A stretch of DNA of 64,000 bases from Roseburia sp. CAG:303 (GCA_000437755.1 FR900122.1:1-64000), one strand, 5' to 3'; positions 34,806-43,158 are shown, counted from the stretch's first letter. Translations and numbers: made by a program. Notes: a model not told the origin generated them from the letters alone.

Positions 34806-35047
34806 TAAAAACCCCGTCCTGTAAAAGGACGAGGTTAATTCTCGTTACCACCTGTTACACTCATACTCTGAATTACTCAGGTTATATGATTTCCGTTAAC
34901 GTCGGTTCTACGTCCTGCCCTACTGCTGCTGCGTTCAGGCGGAAACTCAGAAGTGATTTTCACCATAATAGTACTAATACCTGTTCCCACCCTGCCAGGC
35001 TCTCTGTCACGTTCCTATAACGGCTACTGTCTTCGTCACAGTCTTTA
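34806..35047 (-). promoter_or_regulatory. T-box riboswitch of ileS
   Basis: In the minus strand the T-box segment AACAGGTGGTAACGAG (about 34841-34856) is followed by the terminator stem CTCGTCCT/AGGACGGG and a T-run (34806-34845). Stem I begins near 35047 with GACGAAGACAGTAG, and a plausible specifier ATC (Ile) lies in AAAATCACTT. Uncharged tRNA-Ile would stabilise the antiterminator and allow ileS transcription. Confidence 0.9.
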
Positions 35048-35064
35048 TATATTGTATATATTTT

Positions 35065-35094
35065 ATTATATCATGCTGTGAATTGCATTGTCAA
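35065..35094 (-). promoter_or_regulatory. ileS promoter
   Basis: Minus strand TTGACA (35089-35094), 18 bp, TATAAT (35065-35070); both hexamers perfect. Confidence 0.85.
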
Positions 35095-35136
35095 TCCTTA
35101 ATATTCTCTATTTCTTTACCTCATCCGGTTCTGTCT

Positions 35137-35571
35137 TTAGTATGCCACTCCATCGGGTTCATTTTCCTCAGAGCTGCTTCCGACCTCAATCACAATATGA
35201 TTCGGAAGACAGGTCACGGGCATCGCCGCAGAATGGATGAATCCCATCTTTACACATATCTGATCCCTGCAGTTTGCAGAGATCATACCTATTTCTCCGT
35301 TCTTTACTTCTATCGTATTTTCCTCACCGTCTGCTCCACAGATGGTAAACTGGTAAGGCTCTTCTACTGCACTCAGATCTATCGTTCTTATTATCGTGCC
35401 ATTCTGGTATATTCTGGCATATCTTCCGTTTTCCGGAGCGAATTTCTTCCTGCCCATAATTACTGCCAGTGAAATAATAACACATATGATTAGTATAGCA
35501 CATAATAAAAAAACTGTCTTGTTTTCTCTTAAACTACTTTGAAATTTTTTACACACATTTGAAAATTTCAA
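35137..35571 (-). CDS. NusG domain II-like membrane-anchored protein
   Basis: 144 residues: one membrane helix (about 20-40), then a compact beta domain resembling the NusG_II family (ARIYQNGTIIRTIDL..., VKNGEIGMISANCRDQICV..., MPVTCLPNHIVIEV). Two cysteine pairs may form a disulfide outside. Such proteins often accompany membrane redox or isoprenoid genes in Clostridia. Last gene of a three-gene operon; it starts directly after the stop of the preceding gene. Function unknown. Confidence 0.7.
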   Translation of the reverse strand: MKFSNVCKKFQSSLRENKTVFLLCAILIICVIISLAVIMGRKKFAPENGRYARIYQNGTIIRTIDLSAVEEPYQFTICGADGEENTIEVKNGEIGMISANCRDQICVKMGFIHSAAMPVTCLPNHIVIEVGSSSEENEPDGVAY

Positions 35572-36249
35572 TTATTTTTCCTCTTCTTTTTCTGCATTTT
35601 CAAACAGATGCAGTGTTCTTACATACCTGAATGTTTTGTATACAAAATACAGGACTGCCGCCCAGGAAAGCACAATGGTCAGGATATATGCCCCTCTTGC
35701 AAAATAAATGTATAAGGCTGCAAATGGCATGATGACATATTTGATAACGGATGCAAATCCATATAATTCGGTCGCAAAAGTAAGATCCTTACCTACTTCC
35801 AGATATTTAAAATTATCCACCTGCTTTTTGCATGCCAGTGTAAAAGAATACATAATGACCAGCATGACAAGGATCTCTGCAACACAGCAGAACAGGATCG
35901 GACCAAACAGACTGTACTGTGACAGGACAAACGGAAAAATCGTCTTTACTGTGCTTATCACAAATCCAAGAACGGCCGCTGCTTTCATATTCATCATATA
36001 TTTCCGGTTCCCATGCATCAATGCAAGTCCCAGTAATATAAGCAGATAACCTGCCGGATTAAACAAAATATCAATCCGGAAATGGTCACCGATCAGTGCT
36101 TCCAGAAAATAAGTATTAAAACCTTTTTTTACACCTTCATTCACACCAAAGCGAAATCCATAGCTGATCTTTGTCGCAATATTAATATCAATCCCTGTCA
36201 CCAGAATTCCCAGAATAAAAAAATAAATTCCTTTTATCTTACTTTTCAT
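35572..36249 (-). CDS. Multi-pass membrane protein, paralogue of the upstream gene
   Basis: 225 residues with about six hydrophobic helices. The segment FRIDILFNPAGYLLILLGLALM lines up with IRIDVFSDFIGYILITMGLLKL of the gene upstream, so the two are diverged paralogues. AGGAGG before the ATG. 10 bp after the upstream stop and abutting the NusG_II-like gene. I do not recognise a named family. Confidence 0.6.
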   Translation of the reverse strand: MKSKIKGIYFFILGILVTGIDINIATKISYGFRFGVNEGVKKGFNTYFLEALIGDHFRIDILFNPAGYLLILLGLALMHGNRKYMMNMKAAAVLGFVISTVKTIFPFVLSQYSLFGPILFCCVAEILVMLVIMYSFTLACKKQVDNFKYLEVGKDLTFATELYGFASVIKYVIMPFAALYIYFARGAYILTIVLSWAAVLYFVYKTFRYVRTLHLFENAEKEEEK

Positions 36250-36259
36250 CTTTTTCCTC

Positions 36260-36997
36260 CTATGACTGCTTATATCCCAGAATATAATCCCTTACACGGA
36301 ATACAAACCAGAAGAACAGCAGATTTACTGCCAGATCAAAAATATTGTAGAAAGTAAGCAATGCACCATTCATCATCGGAGCCATCCACATGACAACCAT
36401 AACCGTGATATTAAGGACAACAGAAGCAAACCATGAGATGCCGATTGCCCTTCTGTCCCTGACATACTGATAGCCGGACAGCAGATCACAGACTCCGTAA
36501 ACAAACATATAACCGATACAGATATCCAGTCCCATCTGGGCAATAATCAGCCAGAAACACATATAACAGAGCTGTGCCCCATTAAACATGAACGGAAGAA
36601 GTCTTGTTGCCACATATAAAATAATTGCACCGATGGATGTCATTGCCGCAACATTGAAAATCTTTGTCTTTTTCGCCAGCTTCAACAGTCCCATGGTAAT
36701 CAGAATATAACCGATGAAATCCGAAAAAACATCGATTCTTATATTGTATGCCAGTTCCCCGATGGAGTACTCGTACACATTGTAGCTTAAACCAAAGAGA
36801 TAATTCAGTGTATACAACTGGAATTCCGTATTAATTCCGGAAGATTCGGAATATGCCGGATAAATTCCATTCAGCCAGCTGCATACGATATGCTGGTCAA
36901 AAATAAGAAACATAAAGCCAACAAGAATAAGAATCAGATATTTCACATCCTGCGGCGTATTTTTCCAAAAACCTTTTTTTTCTGTTTCCTGTAACAT
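36260..36997 (-). CDS. Multi-pass membrane protein, first of a three-gene operon
   Basis: 245 residues with about six transmembrane helices and a short charged N-terminus. Shares the RID...GY.LI..GL motif with the next gene. Conserved acidic and aromatic residues lie between helices, but no catalytic motif is evident. Ribosome site is weak (GGTGGG). Function unknown; the operon could assemble a membrane complex with the NusG_II-like protein. Confidence 0.6.
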   Translation of the reverse strand: MLQETEKKGFWKNTPQDVKYLILILVGFMFLIFDQHIVCSWLNGIYPAYSESSGINTEFQLYTLNYLFGLSYNVYEYSIGELAYNIRIDVFSDFIGYILITMGLLKLAKKTKIFNVAAMTSIGAIILYVATRLLPFMFNGAQLCYMCFWLIIAQMGLDICIGYMFVYGVCDLLSGYQYVRDRRAIGISWFASVVLNITVMVVMWMAPMMNGALLTFYNIFDLAVNLLFFWFVFRVRDYILGYKQS

Positions 36998-37104
36998 TTA
37001 TAAAACCCACCATATGCCCTGCATATGCCTTTCCTGATAAATTTCATCTTTTATCATATCACATCCTGCTTTTTTTCACAATGCCACGTCTATGAATTTT
37101 ATAT

Positions 37105-37130
37105 GAAAAAAAGATGCCATCTGGCACCTT
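37105..37130 (-). terminator. Terminator of the basic coiled-coil membrane protein
   Basis: Minus strand GGTGCC-AGAT-GGCATC followed by TTTTTTTC. Confidence 0.75.
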
Positions 37131-37158
37131 CTTTCATTCCGGTCTGTGTTCCGGCATC

Positions 37159-37644
37159 TTATTTCTGGTTCTTCTTTGCTTCTCTGGCAGCCTTTTTTGC
37201 TTCCTTCTTTTCCTGCTTTCTCTGCTCTTTTCTTTTCTTCGGATCGGTTTCTACAATCGGTCCTCTGATTCTCTTTGCAGCAGTGATATAAAGTCCGCTG
37301 ACGGTAGCCTTAACTTCCTGCTTCGGTGCAATTGTATCAAATACTTTCGCATCACAAATCAGAGACATAACCCTCGGGCCTACCTTTGCCTTTACAATCG
37401 GCAGTTTTGCTCTTCTCATATACTTTGGTATCTGCTCCGTTACCATCTTCGGAAGATTTGCATCCATCGCCTTCATCATCTTCATATCTATGATATAAAG
37501 ATTCATCTGCTGCGCTGCTGCGTCCATGGCCTCCTGCTGTGATTCCTGTTTCTTCTGAAGATTTTTGCCCAGGAAATATAATACGACCAGTAAAATTGCC
37601 AGTACGATGACAATAATGCCTAATACAATGAAAAATGTTTTCAT
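37159..37644 (-). CDS. Single-pass membrane protein with basic coiled-coil tail
   Basis: 161 residues: N-terminal membrane helix (about 4-26), a cytoplasmic middle (QMNLYIIDMKMMKAMDANLPK...), and a strongly basic, Lys/Arg/Glu-rich tail of about 30 residues. No known domain recognised. It probably stays at the inner face of the membrane. Preceded by TA-rich spacer and GGAGG ribosome site. Confidence 0.6.
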   Translation of the reverse strand: MKTFFIVLGIIVIVLAILLVVLYFLGKNLQKKQESQQEAMDAAAQQMNLYIIDMKMMKAMDANLPKMVTEQIPKYMRRAKLPIVKAKVGPRVMSLICDAKVFDTIAPKQEVKATVSGLYITAAKRIRGPIVETDPKKRKEQRKQEKKEAKKAAREAKKNQK

Positions 37645-37720
37645 TTTAAAATAATCCTCCTGATTTCTTTCCTGAATTTATCCTTTGATAAATCCCATAA
37701 TTCATCTATATTTTATCATC

Positions 37721-37789
37721 TGCCAAACTAATTGGCAATACAATTTTGACATTATTTTTCTTGAATTTCGCATATGTCAATGTTATACT
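37721..37789 (+). promoter_or_regulatory. plsC promoter with two upstream dyads
   Basis: TTGAAT (37761-37766), 17 bp, TATACT (37784-37789). Upstream lies TGCCAA-N5-TTGGCA (37721-37737), and TTGACAT (37746-37752) has its complement ATGTCAA at 37774-37780, inside the promoter spacer. Both are candidate operators. Confidence 0.55.
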
Positions 37790-37830
37790 AATACTTTAGG
37801 ATATCAGACATTTTAAAGGAGGATTTCAAC

Positions 37831-38568
37831 ATGTTTCGATTAATTCTTGTCGGAATTATTGTTTCACTTTACTTTATTTTAAGTATTATTACACTTCCGC
37901 TTGCATGGCTCATCGGTCTGGTTATGAACAAGCGGGCAAAACAGTATTTTTCTTATTTTCTGGTTTCAAAGACATTTTTCCTTGTACGGCTTGCTGCCGG
38001 AACAAAGGTGGATATCCGCGGACTGGAAAATATTCCGAAAGGACAGCCTGTGCTTTTCGCTGGAAACCACCGCAGTTACTTTGATATTATCCTGAATTAC
38101 AGCATTCTGCCTCCGCTTATGGGATTTGTTTCAAAAATCGAGATTAAGAAAGTTCCGCTCCTCGCCCAGTGGATGGTAAATATGAACTGCCTGTTCCTGG
38201 ATCGTTCCAGTCCGAAAGAAGGATTGAAGATGATTCATGATGGGGTGGATAAATTAAACCAGGGAATTTCCATTTTCATTTTTCCCGAAGGCACAAGGGC
38301 AAAATCGGATGATGCGATCGCCGAATTCAAGGGCGGCAGCCTGAAGATGGCTGAGAAGGCAAATGTTCCGATCGTTCCGGTTGCCATCAACAATACCAGT
38401 GCCATTTTCGAGGATCAGTTCCCATATATTAAAAAATCACATGTGATCATTGAATACTGTGAACCGGTCTATCCTGACCGCCTCAGCCGGGAGGAAAAGA
38501 AATTCATGGCACAGCATATCCATGATACCATTGTTGCAAAAGTAAGTGCAAATAAGGCAGAACTGTAA
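37831..38568 (+). CDS. plsC: 1-acyl-sn-glycerol-3-phosphate acyltransferase
   Basis: 245 residues. N-terminal hydrophobic helix (about 2-25), acyltransferase motif NHRSYFD with catalytic His/Asp (about 76-82), and FPEGTRAKSD as the glycerol-phosphate-binding motif (about 150-159). It makes phosphatidic acid from lysophosphatidic acid at the membrane. AAAGGAGG precedes the ATG. Its stop codon lies in the loop of the terminator shared with the convergent gene. Confidence 0.92.
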   Translation: MFRLILVGIIVSLYFILSIITLPLAWLIGLVMNKRAKQYFSYFLVSKTFFLVRLAAGTKVDIRGLENIPKGQPVLFAGNHRSYFDIILNYSILPPLMGFVSKIEIKKVPLLAQWMVNMNCLFLDRSSPKEGLKMIHDGVDKLNQGISIFIFPEGTRAKSDDAIAEFKGGSLKMAEKANVPIVPVAINNTSAIFEDQFPYIKKSHVIIEYCEPVYPDRLSREEKKFMAQHIHDTIVAKVSANKAEL

Positions 38569-38584
38569 CTCAGTTCTGCCTTAT
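38552..38584. terminator. Convergent terminator with both stop codons
   Basis: 14-bp perfect stem (38552-38565 with 38571-38584) and 5-base loop. The plsC TAA fills the loop start and the opposing gene ends at 38570. The stem therefore encodes the last residues of both proteins. Confidence 0.8.
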
Positions 38585-39427
38585 CAGTTTCTCTTTTAAT
38601 TCTTTCAGTGATTTTTCCAGAGAACCTGCACTGGCTCCCGGATTTCCTCGCAGAAGTCCTTTCTGGACAAAGTTAAGATTCTTAACTATCTTTTCTTTAT
38701 TCAGCATAAATTCTTCTTTGCGGCGGAGCAGTTCGTTCATTCTGACTTCTTTTGCATTCATCGCCTTTAACTTCAGCTCATCAACCTTCTCGATGACATT
38801 TTCCAGATTTTCCTCTACATAATCAGAGGTTTCTTTCTTAAGCAATGCCATCTGCACCTGTATATTCTCCAGTTCGTTGCGGATCTTCTCCATCGTCTCG
38901 AGTGCATGTGCCACATCGAATGCTGCCTTGGCTGAAGTAATCACATCTGCCACAAAGATAATGCTTACAAGGATAAGTACTATGCCATGCACATCTATGG
39001 CAAACATATCTTCCACGATCTGTTCCACAGGAGGATGCAGGATCTGATTCATCAGTATCGTAAAAAATCCCCATGTAATAGAAGAACTCAGGCAGATATA
39101 TCCGTTCAGGTTAAACGGCTGGTTGCTATAATCCCAGTATTTTACCTTAAACATCTTCTCCATCGCCCATCCGGTTATGTATTCCAGAACCGTTGCCCCA
39201 ATCACTCCGGCAATCCATGTCAGCACATAATTTCCCGAAAACGGCATGGATACAACCAGCATCATAACCGCACCAGAGCCATAGATTGGAAGCATCGGTC
39301 CTCTTAAAAAACCGCGGTTTACCCATTTTCCCTGTTTTACCGATACATAGCAGGATTCCCATACCCATCCCAGAAACGCATATACAAAAAAGAATGCCAG
39401 CCATTCATATGCAGTATAATTTCCCAT
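38570..39427 (-). CDS. CmpB-family putative ABC transporter permease with coiled-coil tail
   Basis: 285 residues. The N-terminal 165 residues carry about five membrane helices and the family hallmarks (YAFLGWVWES, RGFLRGPMLPIYG, LEYITGWAMEKMF, YWDYSNQPFNLNGYICL). The rest is a long predicted coiled coil rich in Glu/Lys. The Pfam name (ABC_trans_CmpB) rests on little evidence, and transport is unproven. Starts 8 bp after the BlaI-type regulator, so probably in one operon. Confidence 0.75.
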   Translation of the reverse strand: MGNYTAYEWLAFFFVYAFLGWVWESCYVSVKQGKWVNRGFLRGPMLPIYGSGAVMMLVVSMPFSGNYVLTWIAGVIGATVLEYITGWAMEKMFKVKYWDYSNQPFNLNGYICLSSSITWGFFTILMNQILHPPVEQIVEDMFAIDVHGIVLILVSIIFVADVITSAKAAFDVAHALETMEKIRNELENIQVQMALLKKETSDYVEENLENVIEKVDELKLKAMNAKEVRMNELLRRKEEFMLNKEKIVKNLNFVQKGLLRGNPGASAGSLEKSLKELKEKLIRQN

Positions 39428-39435
39428 AAGTACCT

Positions 39436-39858
39436 CTATTTTTCCATATCATTAATCAGTTTCTTCATCGTCTTTATCTCTTTTTTGGAAAACTTTCCTC
39501 GCTTAAAAAGCTCCAGAATCACATCATATTCTTCATCCCGCATATTTTCGCGGATGTATTTCCTGTGCAGGGACATACGGTAATCTTTCTCCCCGATGGT
39601 CGGTTCGTAATAATAATTCTGACCGTCCTTGAATCTTCTGACATAGCCTTTCTTCTCTATCCTGGTCAGAAATGTCCGCACCGTGGATTCCGCATATTCC
39701 TGATCGGTTTTCTCTCTCAATAGCTTTACTATCTTCGGTACACTCTTCGCCTTCTTCGCTGACCATAAGCACTCAAGCACTTCCAGTTCCTTCGGTGACA
39801 GATCCTTGCCGTCCTTTTTTTCTGCCAATGCCAGTTCCTCGTCTTCCCTCTTTTTCAT
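39436..39858 (-). CDS. BlaI/MecI-family transcriptional repressor
   Basis: About 140 residues. Penicillinase-repressor winged helix: DLSPKELEVLECLWSAKKAK, AESTVRTFLTRIEKKGYVRR, FKDGQNYYYEPTI; the C-terminal helices form the dimerisation part. The start is uncertain: the frame is open to a TTG at 39924 without a ribosome site; the ATG at 39858 is preferred. No BlaR1/MecR1 sensor protease is nearby. It lies between a small membrane protein and the CmpB-family gene. Confidence 0.8.
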   Translation of the reverse strand: MKKREDEELALAEKKDGKDLSPKELEVLECLWSAKKAKSVPKIVKLLREKTDQEYAESTVRTFLTRIEKKGYVRRFKDGQNYYYEPTIGEKDYRMSLHRKYIRENMRDEEYDVILELFKRGKFSKKEIKTMKKLINDMEK

Positions 39859-39890
39859 CTTGCTCTCGCTTTCTGCACCTGTGCGTGCTT

Positions 39891-40091
39891 TTAAACTCTC
39901 TTCATCAGCAGTGTCAATAAGCAAATCAGCACCAGAAGCACCGGTATGACAGTCATCCGTATCTGCATTCCCCTCGCTTTATCTGCCAGTGGAGTTTCCT
40001 TATTTTTCTTCCAGTAACTCTGGATATTATATACCATAACCCCGACACCGGCTCCGCATAATACTATCAGTATTCCCAATAAAATTTTCAT
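39891..40091 (-). CDS. Small two-helix membrane protein
   Basis: 66 residues with two hydrophobic helices (about 2-24 and 44-62) joined by a charged loop. AAGGAG precedes the ATG and lies in the small dyad AAGGAGAACTCCTT. Its end overlaps the open frame of the BlaI-type gene. First gene of the operon from the promoter at 40143-40172. No family recognised. Confidence 0.55.
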   Translation of the reverse strand: MKILLGILIVLCGAGVGVMVYNIQSYWKKNKETPLADKARGMQIRMTVIPVLLVLICLLTLLMKRV

Positions 40092-40142
40092 TGAAGGAGT
40101 TCTCCTTTCTTTTCTCACATTTTTTCTCTCTGCTATTCTTTT

Positions 40143-40172
40143 ATTATACTAAATACTATGCAGGTTCGTCAA
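40143..40172 (-). promoter_or_regulatory. Promoter of the small membrane protein-BlaI-CmpB operon
   Basis: Minus strand TTGACG (40167-40172), 18 bp, TATAAT (40143-40148). The spacer contains the direct repeat AGTATTTAGTAT. The -35 overlaps the hydrogenase stop codon. Confidence 0.65.
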
Positions 40173-41674
40173 TCTAATTCAATTTCAAGTACATCATATG
40201 GCGGAATCTTCTGTGTAGATTTTTCCTTGTATTTCTTTAATTCCATCTTCGCCTTGTTTAACGGGATATTCGTACCGGCTCCGCCCATGCAGCCGCCCGG
40301 ACAGCCCATTCCCTCGATCAGACAGCCGTTCATTTTTCCTGCCTTTGCAAGCATGAGAACTTTCTTACATTCCGCAAGTCCCTCGGCATGTTCTATCTTA
40401 ATCGGCGTTTCCGTATAATATTCCTTCAGACATTCTTCTATGGCAGATGCAACTCCGCCGGCAATCGCATATCCTCTTCCCGCTGCCGTTGCATCATGGA
40501 ATGCCGTATCTTCTTCCATGTCCGCCGGATTAATTTCCTTTGCATCAAACATTCCCCACAGTTCTTCGAAGGTAATAACAAAATCCACATCACTGCGGAC
40601 ATGTCTTCTGGAGGCCTCCAGTTTTTTCGCCGCACACGGTCCGATAAATACAACTTTGACATCCGGCTCCTTCTTCTTGATACTTCTTGCAGTCGCTACC
40701 ATCGGTGTTAATTCATTCGACACACTGTCTATTAAATCCGGGAAATAGTTTTTCGCAAGCATTGCCCAGGAAGGACAACAGGAGGTTAAAAGAAACGGCA
40801 GTTCCCCGGTCATGACTTTCTCTGCATACTGTTTTGCCTCTGCCACAGCACCGATATCCGCACCGAGTGCTACTTCATGCACATTCTCAAATCCAAGTTT
40901 TAACAATGCCTGTTTTAATTTTTTCGGAGAAACATTCGGGCCAAACTGACCGACAAATGCCGGTGCAAGTGCCACCACAATTCTCTTTCCTTCCCGCAAA
41001 GCCCTGCTTAACTGAAATACCTGTGATTTATCGGATATTGCACCGAACGGACAGCTTACCATGCACATACCGCAGGAAACACATTTCTCACTGTTGATGC
41101 AGGCTCTGCCCTGTTCATCGGTTTCAAAGGCTTTGACCCCGCATGCCCTTTCACATGGACGCTCTAATTTACCAATCGCATCATATGGGCAGATTTCCTT
41201 ACATTTTCCGCATTTCACACATTTTTCCTGATTGATGACGGATTTACCGTCCACAACATCTACTGCCCCTTTCGGACACACCTGTCTGCACGGATGTGCC
41301 ACACATCCCTTACACAAATCGCTCACCTGGTATTTATTGGACTCACAAGCATTGCATGCGGACGGAATTACCTGCATAAGCGGCGGTTCATAATATTTCT
41401 CGTCAATATTACTGTTCTCCATGCCATGTGTGATATGCACCGCCCTGTTCTCCGGTCTCAGTGACATACCCATGGCAAGCCGGACACGTTCGCTCACGAT
41501 GGCTCTCTCCCTGTATACACTTTCCCTGTGCTTTGGCACTTCACCTACCATTATATATGGGATTGCCTCAATCTCGCCATTAAATGTATCATTCGTTGAT
41601 TCAAACGCCACCTTTGAAATGGCAGCAAAAATTTTTCTTCTGATTTCCTGTACCGGTGTTTCTATTCCTCTCAC
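40169..41674 (-). CDS. Monomeric [FeFe] hydrogenase (probably group B)
   Basis: 501 residues. N-terminal part with several 4Fe-4S motifs (CNACESNKYQVSDLCKGC..., CVKCGKCKEICP, CVSCGMCMVSCP), then the H-cluster domain with L1 TSCCPSW, L2 GPCAAKK and L3 EGMGCPGGCMGG. L2 and L3 differ from the PCTAKK and EVMACPGGC of group A, which points to group B. It probably exchanges electrons between ferredoxin and protons. GTG start at 41674 with AAGGAGG five bases upstream is much better than the ATG 21 bases earlier. Confidence 0.9.
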   Translation of the reverse strand: MRGIETPVQEIRRKIFAAISKVAFESTNDTFNGEIEAIPYIMVGEVPKHRESVYRERAIVSERVRLAMGMSLRPENRAVHITHGMENSNIDEKYYEPPLMQVIPSACNACESNKYQVSDLCKGCVAHPCRQVCPKGAVDVVDGKSVINQEKCVKCGKCKEICPYDAIGKLERPCERACGVKAFETDEQGRACINSEKCVSCGMCMVSCPFGAISDKSQVFQLSRALREGKRIVVALAPAFVGQFGPNVSPKKLKQALLKLGFENVHEVALGADIGAVAEAKQYAEKVMTGELPFLLTSCCPSWAMLAKNYFPDLIDSVSNELTPMVATARSIKKKEPDVKVVFIGPCAAKKLEASRRHVRSDVDFVITFEELWGMFDAKEINPADMEEDTAFHDATAAGRGYAIAGGVASAIEECLKEYYTETPIKIEHAEGLAECKKVLMLAKAGKMNGCLIEGMGCPGGCMGGAGTNIPLNKAKMELKKYKEKSTQKIPPYDVLEIELD

Positions 41675-41746
41675 AGCAGCCTCCTTACATTTCATTCTTA
41701 TTCTCTGTTCTTTTCGTTCGCTTCCTTCTTCATACAGAATTTGTTT

Positions 41747-41977
41747 TCATACATCATGGAATCCGTCCTGCTTCTTGTTTCCTTCCGTCCTGTGCATACA
41801 TATTCGCATACGAACTACCTTAATCAGCGAAATATTCAGCTTCATTGTTTCGGAAATCTTCCATTTGAATACGATCCAGCTGACACATATGACGATACCT
41901 GCCACAAGTGTGATCAAAGAGATAAGATCTGTCAGGACATCCTGATAAACTTCAGCCTTATATCCCGCATATTGCAA
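41747..41977 (-). CDS. Possible small membrane protein in the hydrogenase leader
   Basis: 76-codon open frame with one strong membrane helix (LITLVAGIVICVSWIVF) and a basic C-terminus. It starts with TTG and lacks a convincing ribosome site, so it may be untranslated leader. It fills most of the 366-bp gap upstream of the hydrogenase, downstream of a good promoter. Confidence 0.3.
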   Translation of the reverse strand: MQYAGYKAEVYQDVLTDLISLITLVAGIVICVSWIVFKWKISETMKLNISLIKVVRMRICMHRTEGNKKQDGFHDV

Positions 41978-41996
41978 TGTAAATCAATCACTGACC

Positions 41997-42024
41997 ATTA
42001 TATCAGATAACCATTCATTTACAA
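41997..42024 (-). promoter_or_regulatory. Probable hydrogenase promoter
   Basis: Minus strand TTGTAA (42019-42024), 16 bp, TATAAT (41997-42002). It would give the hydrogenase an mRNA leader of about 315 bases. Confidence 0.55.
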
Positions 42025-42040
42025 GAGCCAGTTTTACAAG

Positions 42041-42343
42041 TCACAGTCCAAGAAGCCGTTCCACAAGAAATACCGTGATGCACGCAGATGCCGCCACGGT
42101 AAACAGACTCTTTCCACGAAATCCCAGAACGACAGCGATTCCCAGTCCTGCCACTGCACTGATTACAGACTCCGTTGCGGAAAAGATCGCCGGAATGGTA
42201 AGTGCCGTCAGGCAGGCATAGGGAACATAATATAGAAAGGAACATAAAAATCTGTTCTCAATTTTTTTACGAAATACTGTGAGAGGCACCACTCTTAATA
42301 AATATGTAACAAATGCCATAACAAAAATATATAAATAAACCAT
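42041..42343 (-). CDS. azlD: AzlD-family branched-chain amino-acid exporter small subunit
   Basis: 100 residues, four hydrophobic helices, with the family motif TYLLRVVPLTVFRKKI near the N-terminus. AzlD works with AzlC to export branched-chain amino acids or analogues. It follows azlC by 11 bp on the same strand. Confidence 0.85.
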   Translation of the reverse strand: MVYLYIFVMAFVTYLLRVVPLTVFRKKIENRFLCSFLYYVPYACLTALTIPAIFSATESVISAVAGLGIAVVLGFRGKSLFTVAASACITVFLVERLLGL

Positions 42344-42354
42344 CCGTAACTCCT

Positions 42355-43068
42355 TTAACTATCCATATCGTCTTTTTGTGCCGGAACCGGAAATAATACC
42401 GCAGATACCGCAGATGCTGCCACGGTGCTGATAATTACTGCAATTCCCGTAGAGACAAAGTGAAATGCCGGCAGGAAATACAGCAGGCAGTTAATCACTA
42501 TCGCCAGAAATACCGTTACCATAACCGGTACGGATTTTCGTGCCACCGGCACTACAATCGCAACAAACATACCATATAATGCCAATCCCAGTGCGCTGCA
42601 CAGAGATGCCGGAAGCAAATCACCGGCTACCGCCCCGACAGCCGTTCCAAACGTCCAACCAAGTACCGGCAGGGATTGCAATCCTGCCATATACGGCATG
42701 GTAACCGCTTTGTTATGTGCCATTGCCGCAGCAAAGATCTCATCCGTATTCGCAAATGCCATGATTAATCTCTGTTTTATACTGACATTTTTGTCCAGCT
42801 TCTGTGAAAGGGACAGGCTCATCAGTGCATATCTTAAATTTACAATAAACTGGGTCAGTATCATTTCCAGTATCGTTCCCCCGGCAACAATAATCTGAAG
42901 CCCGGCAAACTGTCCCGCACTGGTGATATTAGACGCACTGGTCAGAACCGCCTGCAATACACTGATTCCCTGTTTTACTGCTATAATTCCAAAACTGAAA
43001 CTTACCGAAAAATATCCTATCGCGATCGGTATTCCATCCTTAATTCCCTGTTTAAATTCACTGCTCAT
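42355..43068 (-). CDS. azlC: AzlC-family branched-chain amino-acid exporter large subunit
   Basis: 237 residues with several membrane helices; conserved opening FKQGIKDGIPIAIGYFSVSFSFGI and the QLIVNLRYALMSLS-like region are typical of AzlC. AGAGGA precedes the ATG. Forms an operon with azlD. No Lrp-type regulator is adjacent. Confidence 0.88.
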   Translation of the reverse strand: MSSEFKQGIKDGIPIAIGYFSVSFSFGIIAVKQGISVLQAVLTSASNITSAGQFAGLQIIVAGGTILEMILTQFIVNLRYALMSLSLSQKLDKNVSIKQRLIMAFANTDEIFAAAMAHNKAVTMPYMAGLQSLPVLGWTFGTAVGAVAGDLLPASLCSALGLALYGMFVAIVVPVARKSVPVMVTVFLAIVINCLLYFLPAFHFVSTGIAVIISTVAASAVSAVLFPVPAQKDDMDS

Positions 43069-43091
43069 TGATCTGTTTTCCTCTGTACATG

Positions 43092-43129
43092 GAATAAGGC
43101 GTTAAATCAGCTGACTCAACGCCTTATTC
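43092..43129. other. Long hairpin between the kinase-like gene and azlC
   Basis: GAATAAGGCGTT and AACGCCTTATTC (12 bp) pair around a 14-base loop. No T-run follows on either strand, so it may act by Rho-dependent termination or protect mRNA ends. Confidence 0.55.
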
Positions 43130-43158
43130 TCTATTCTTTCTGATTATAATATTCGTGT

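Noticed and set aside
34759..34851. N-terminal extension of IleRS
   Set aside because: The extra frame lies in the T-box leader terminator and lacks conserved sequence; the ATG at 34758 has a strong ribosome site.
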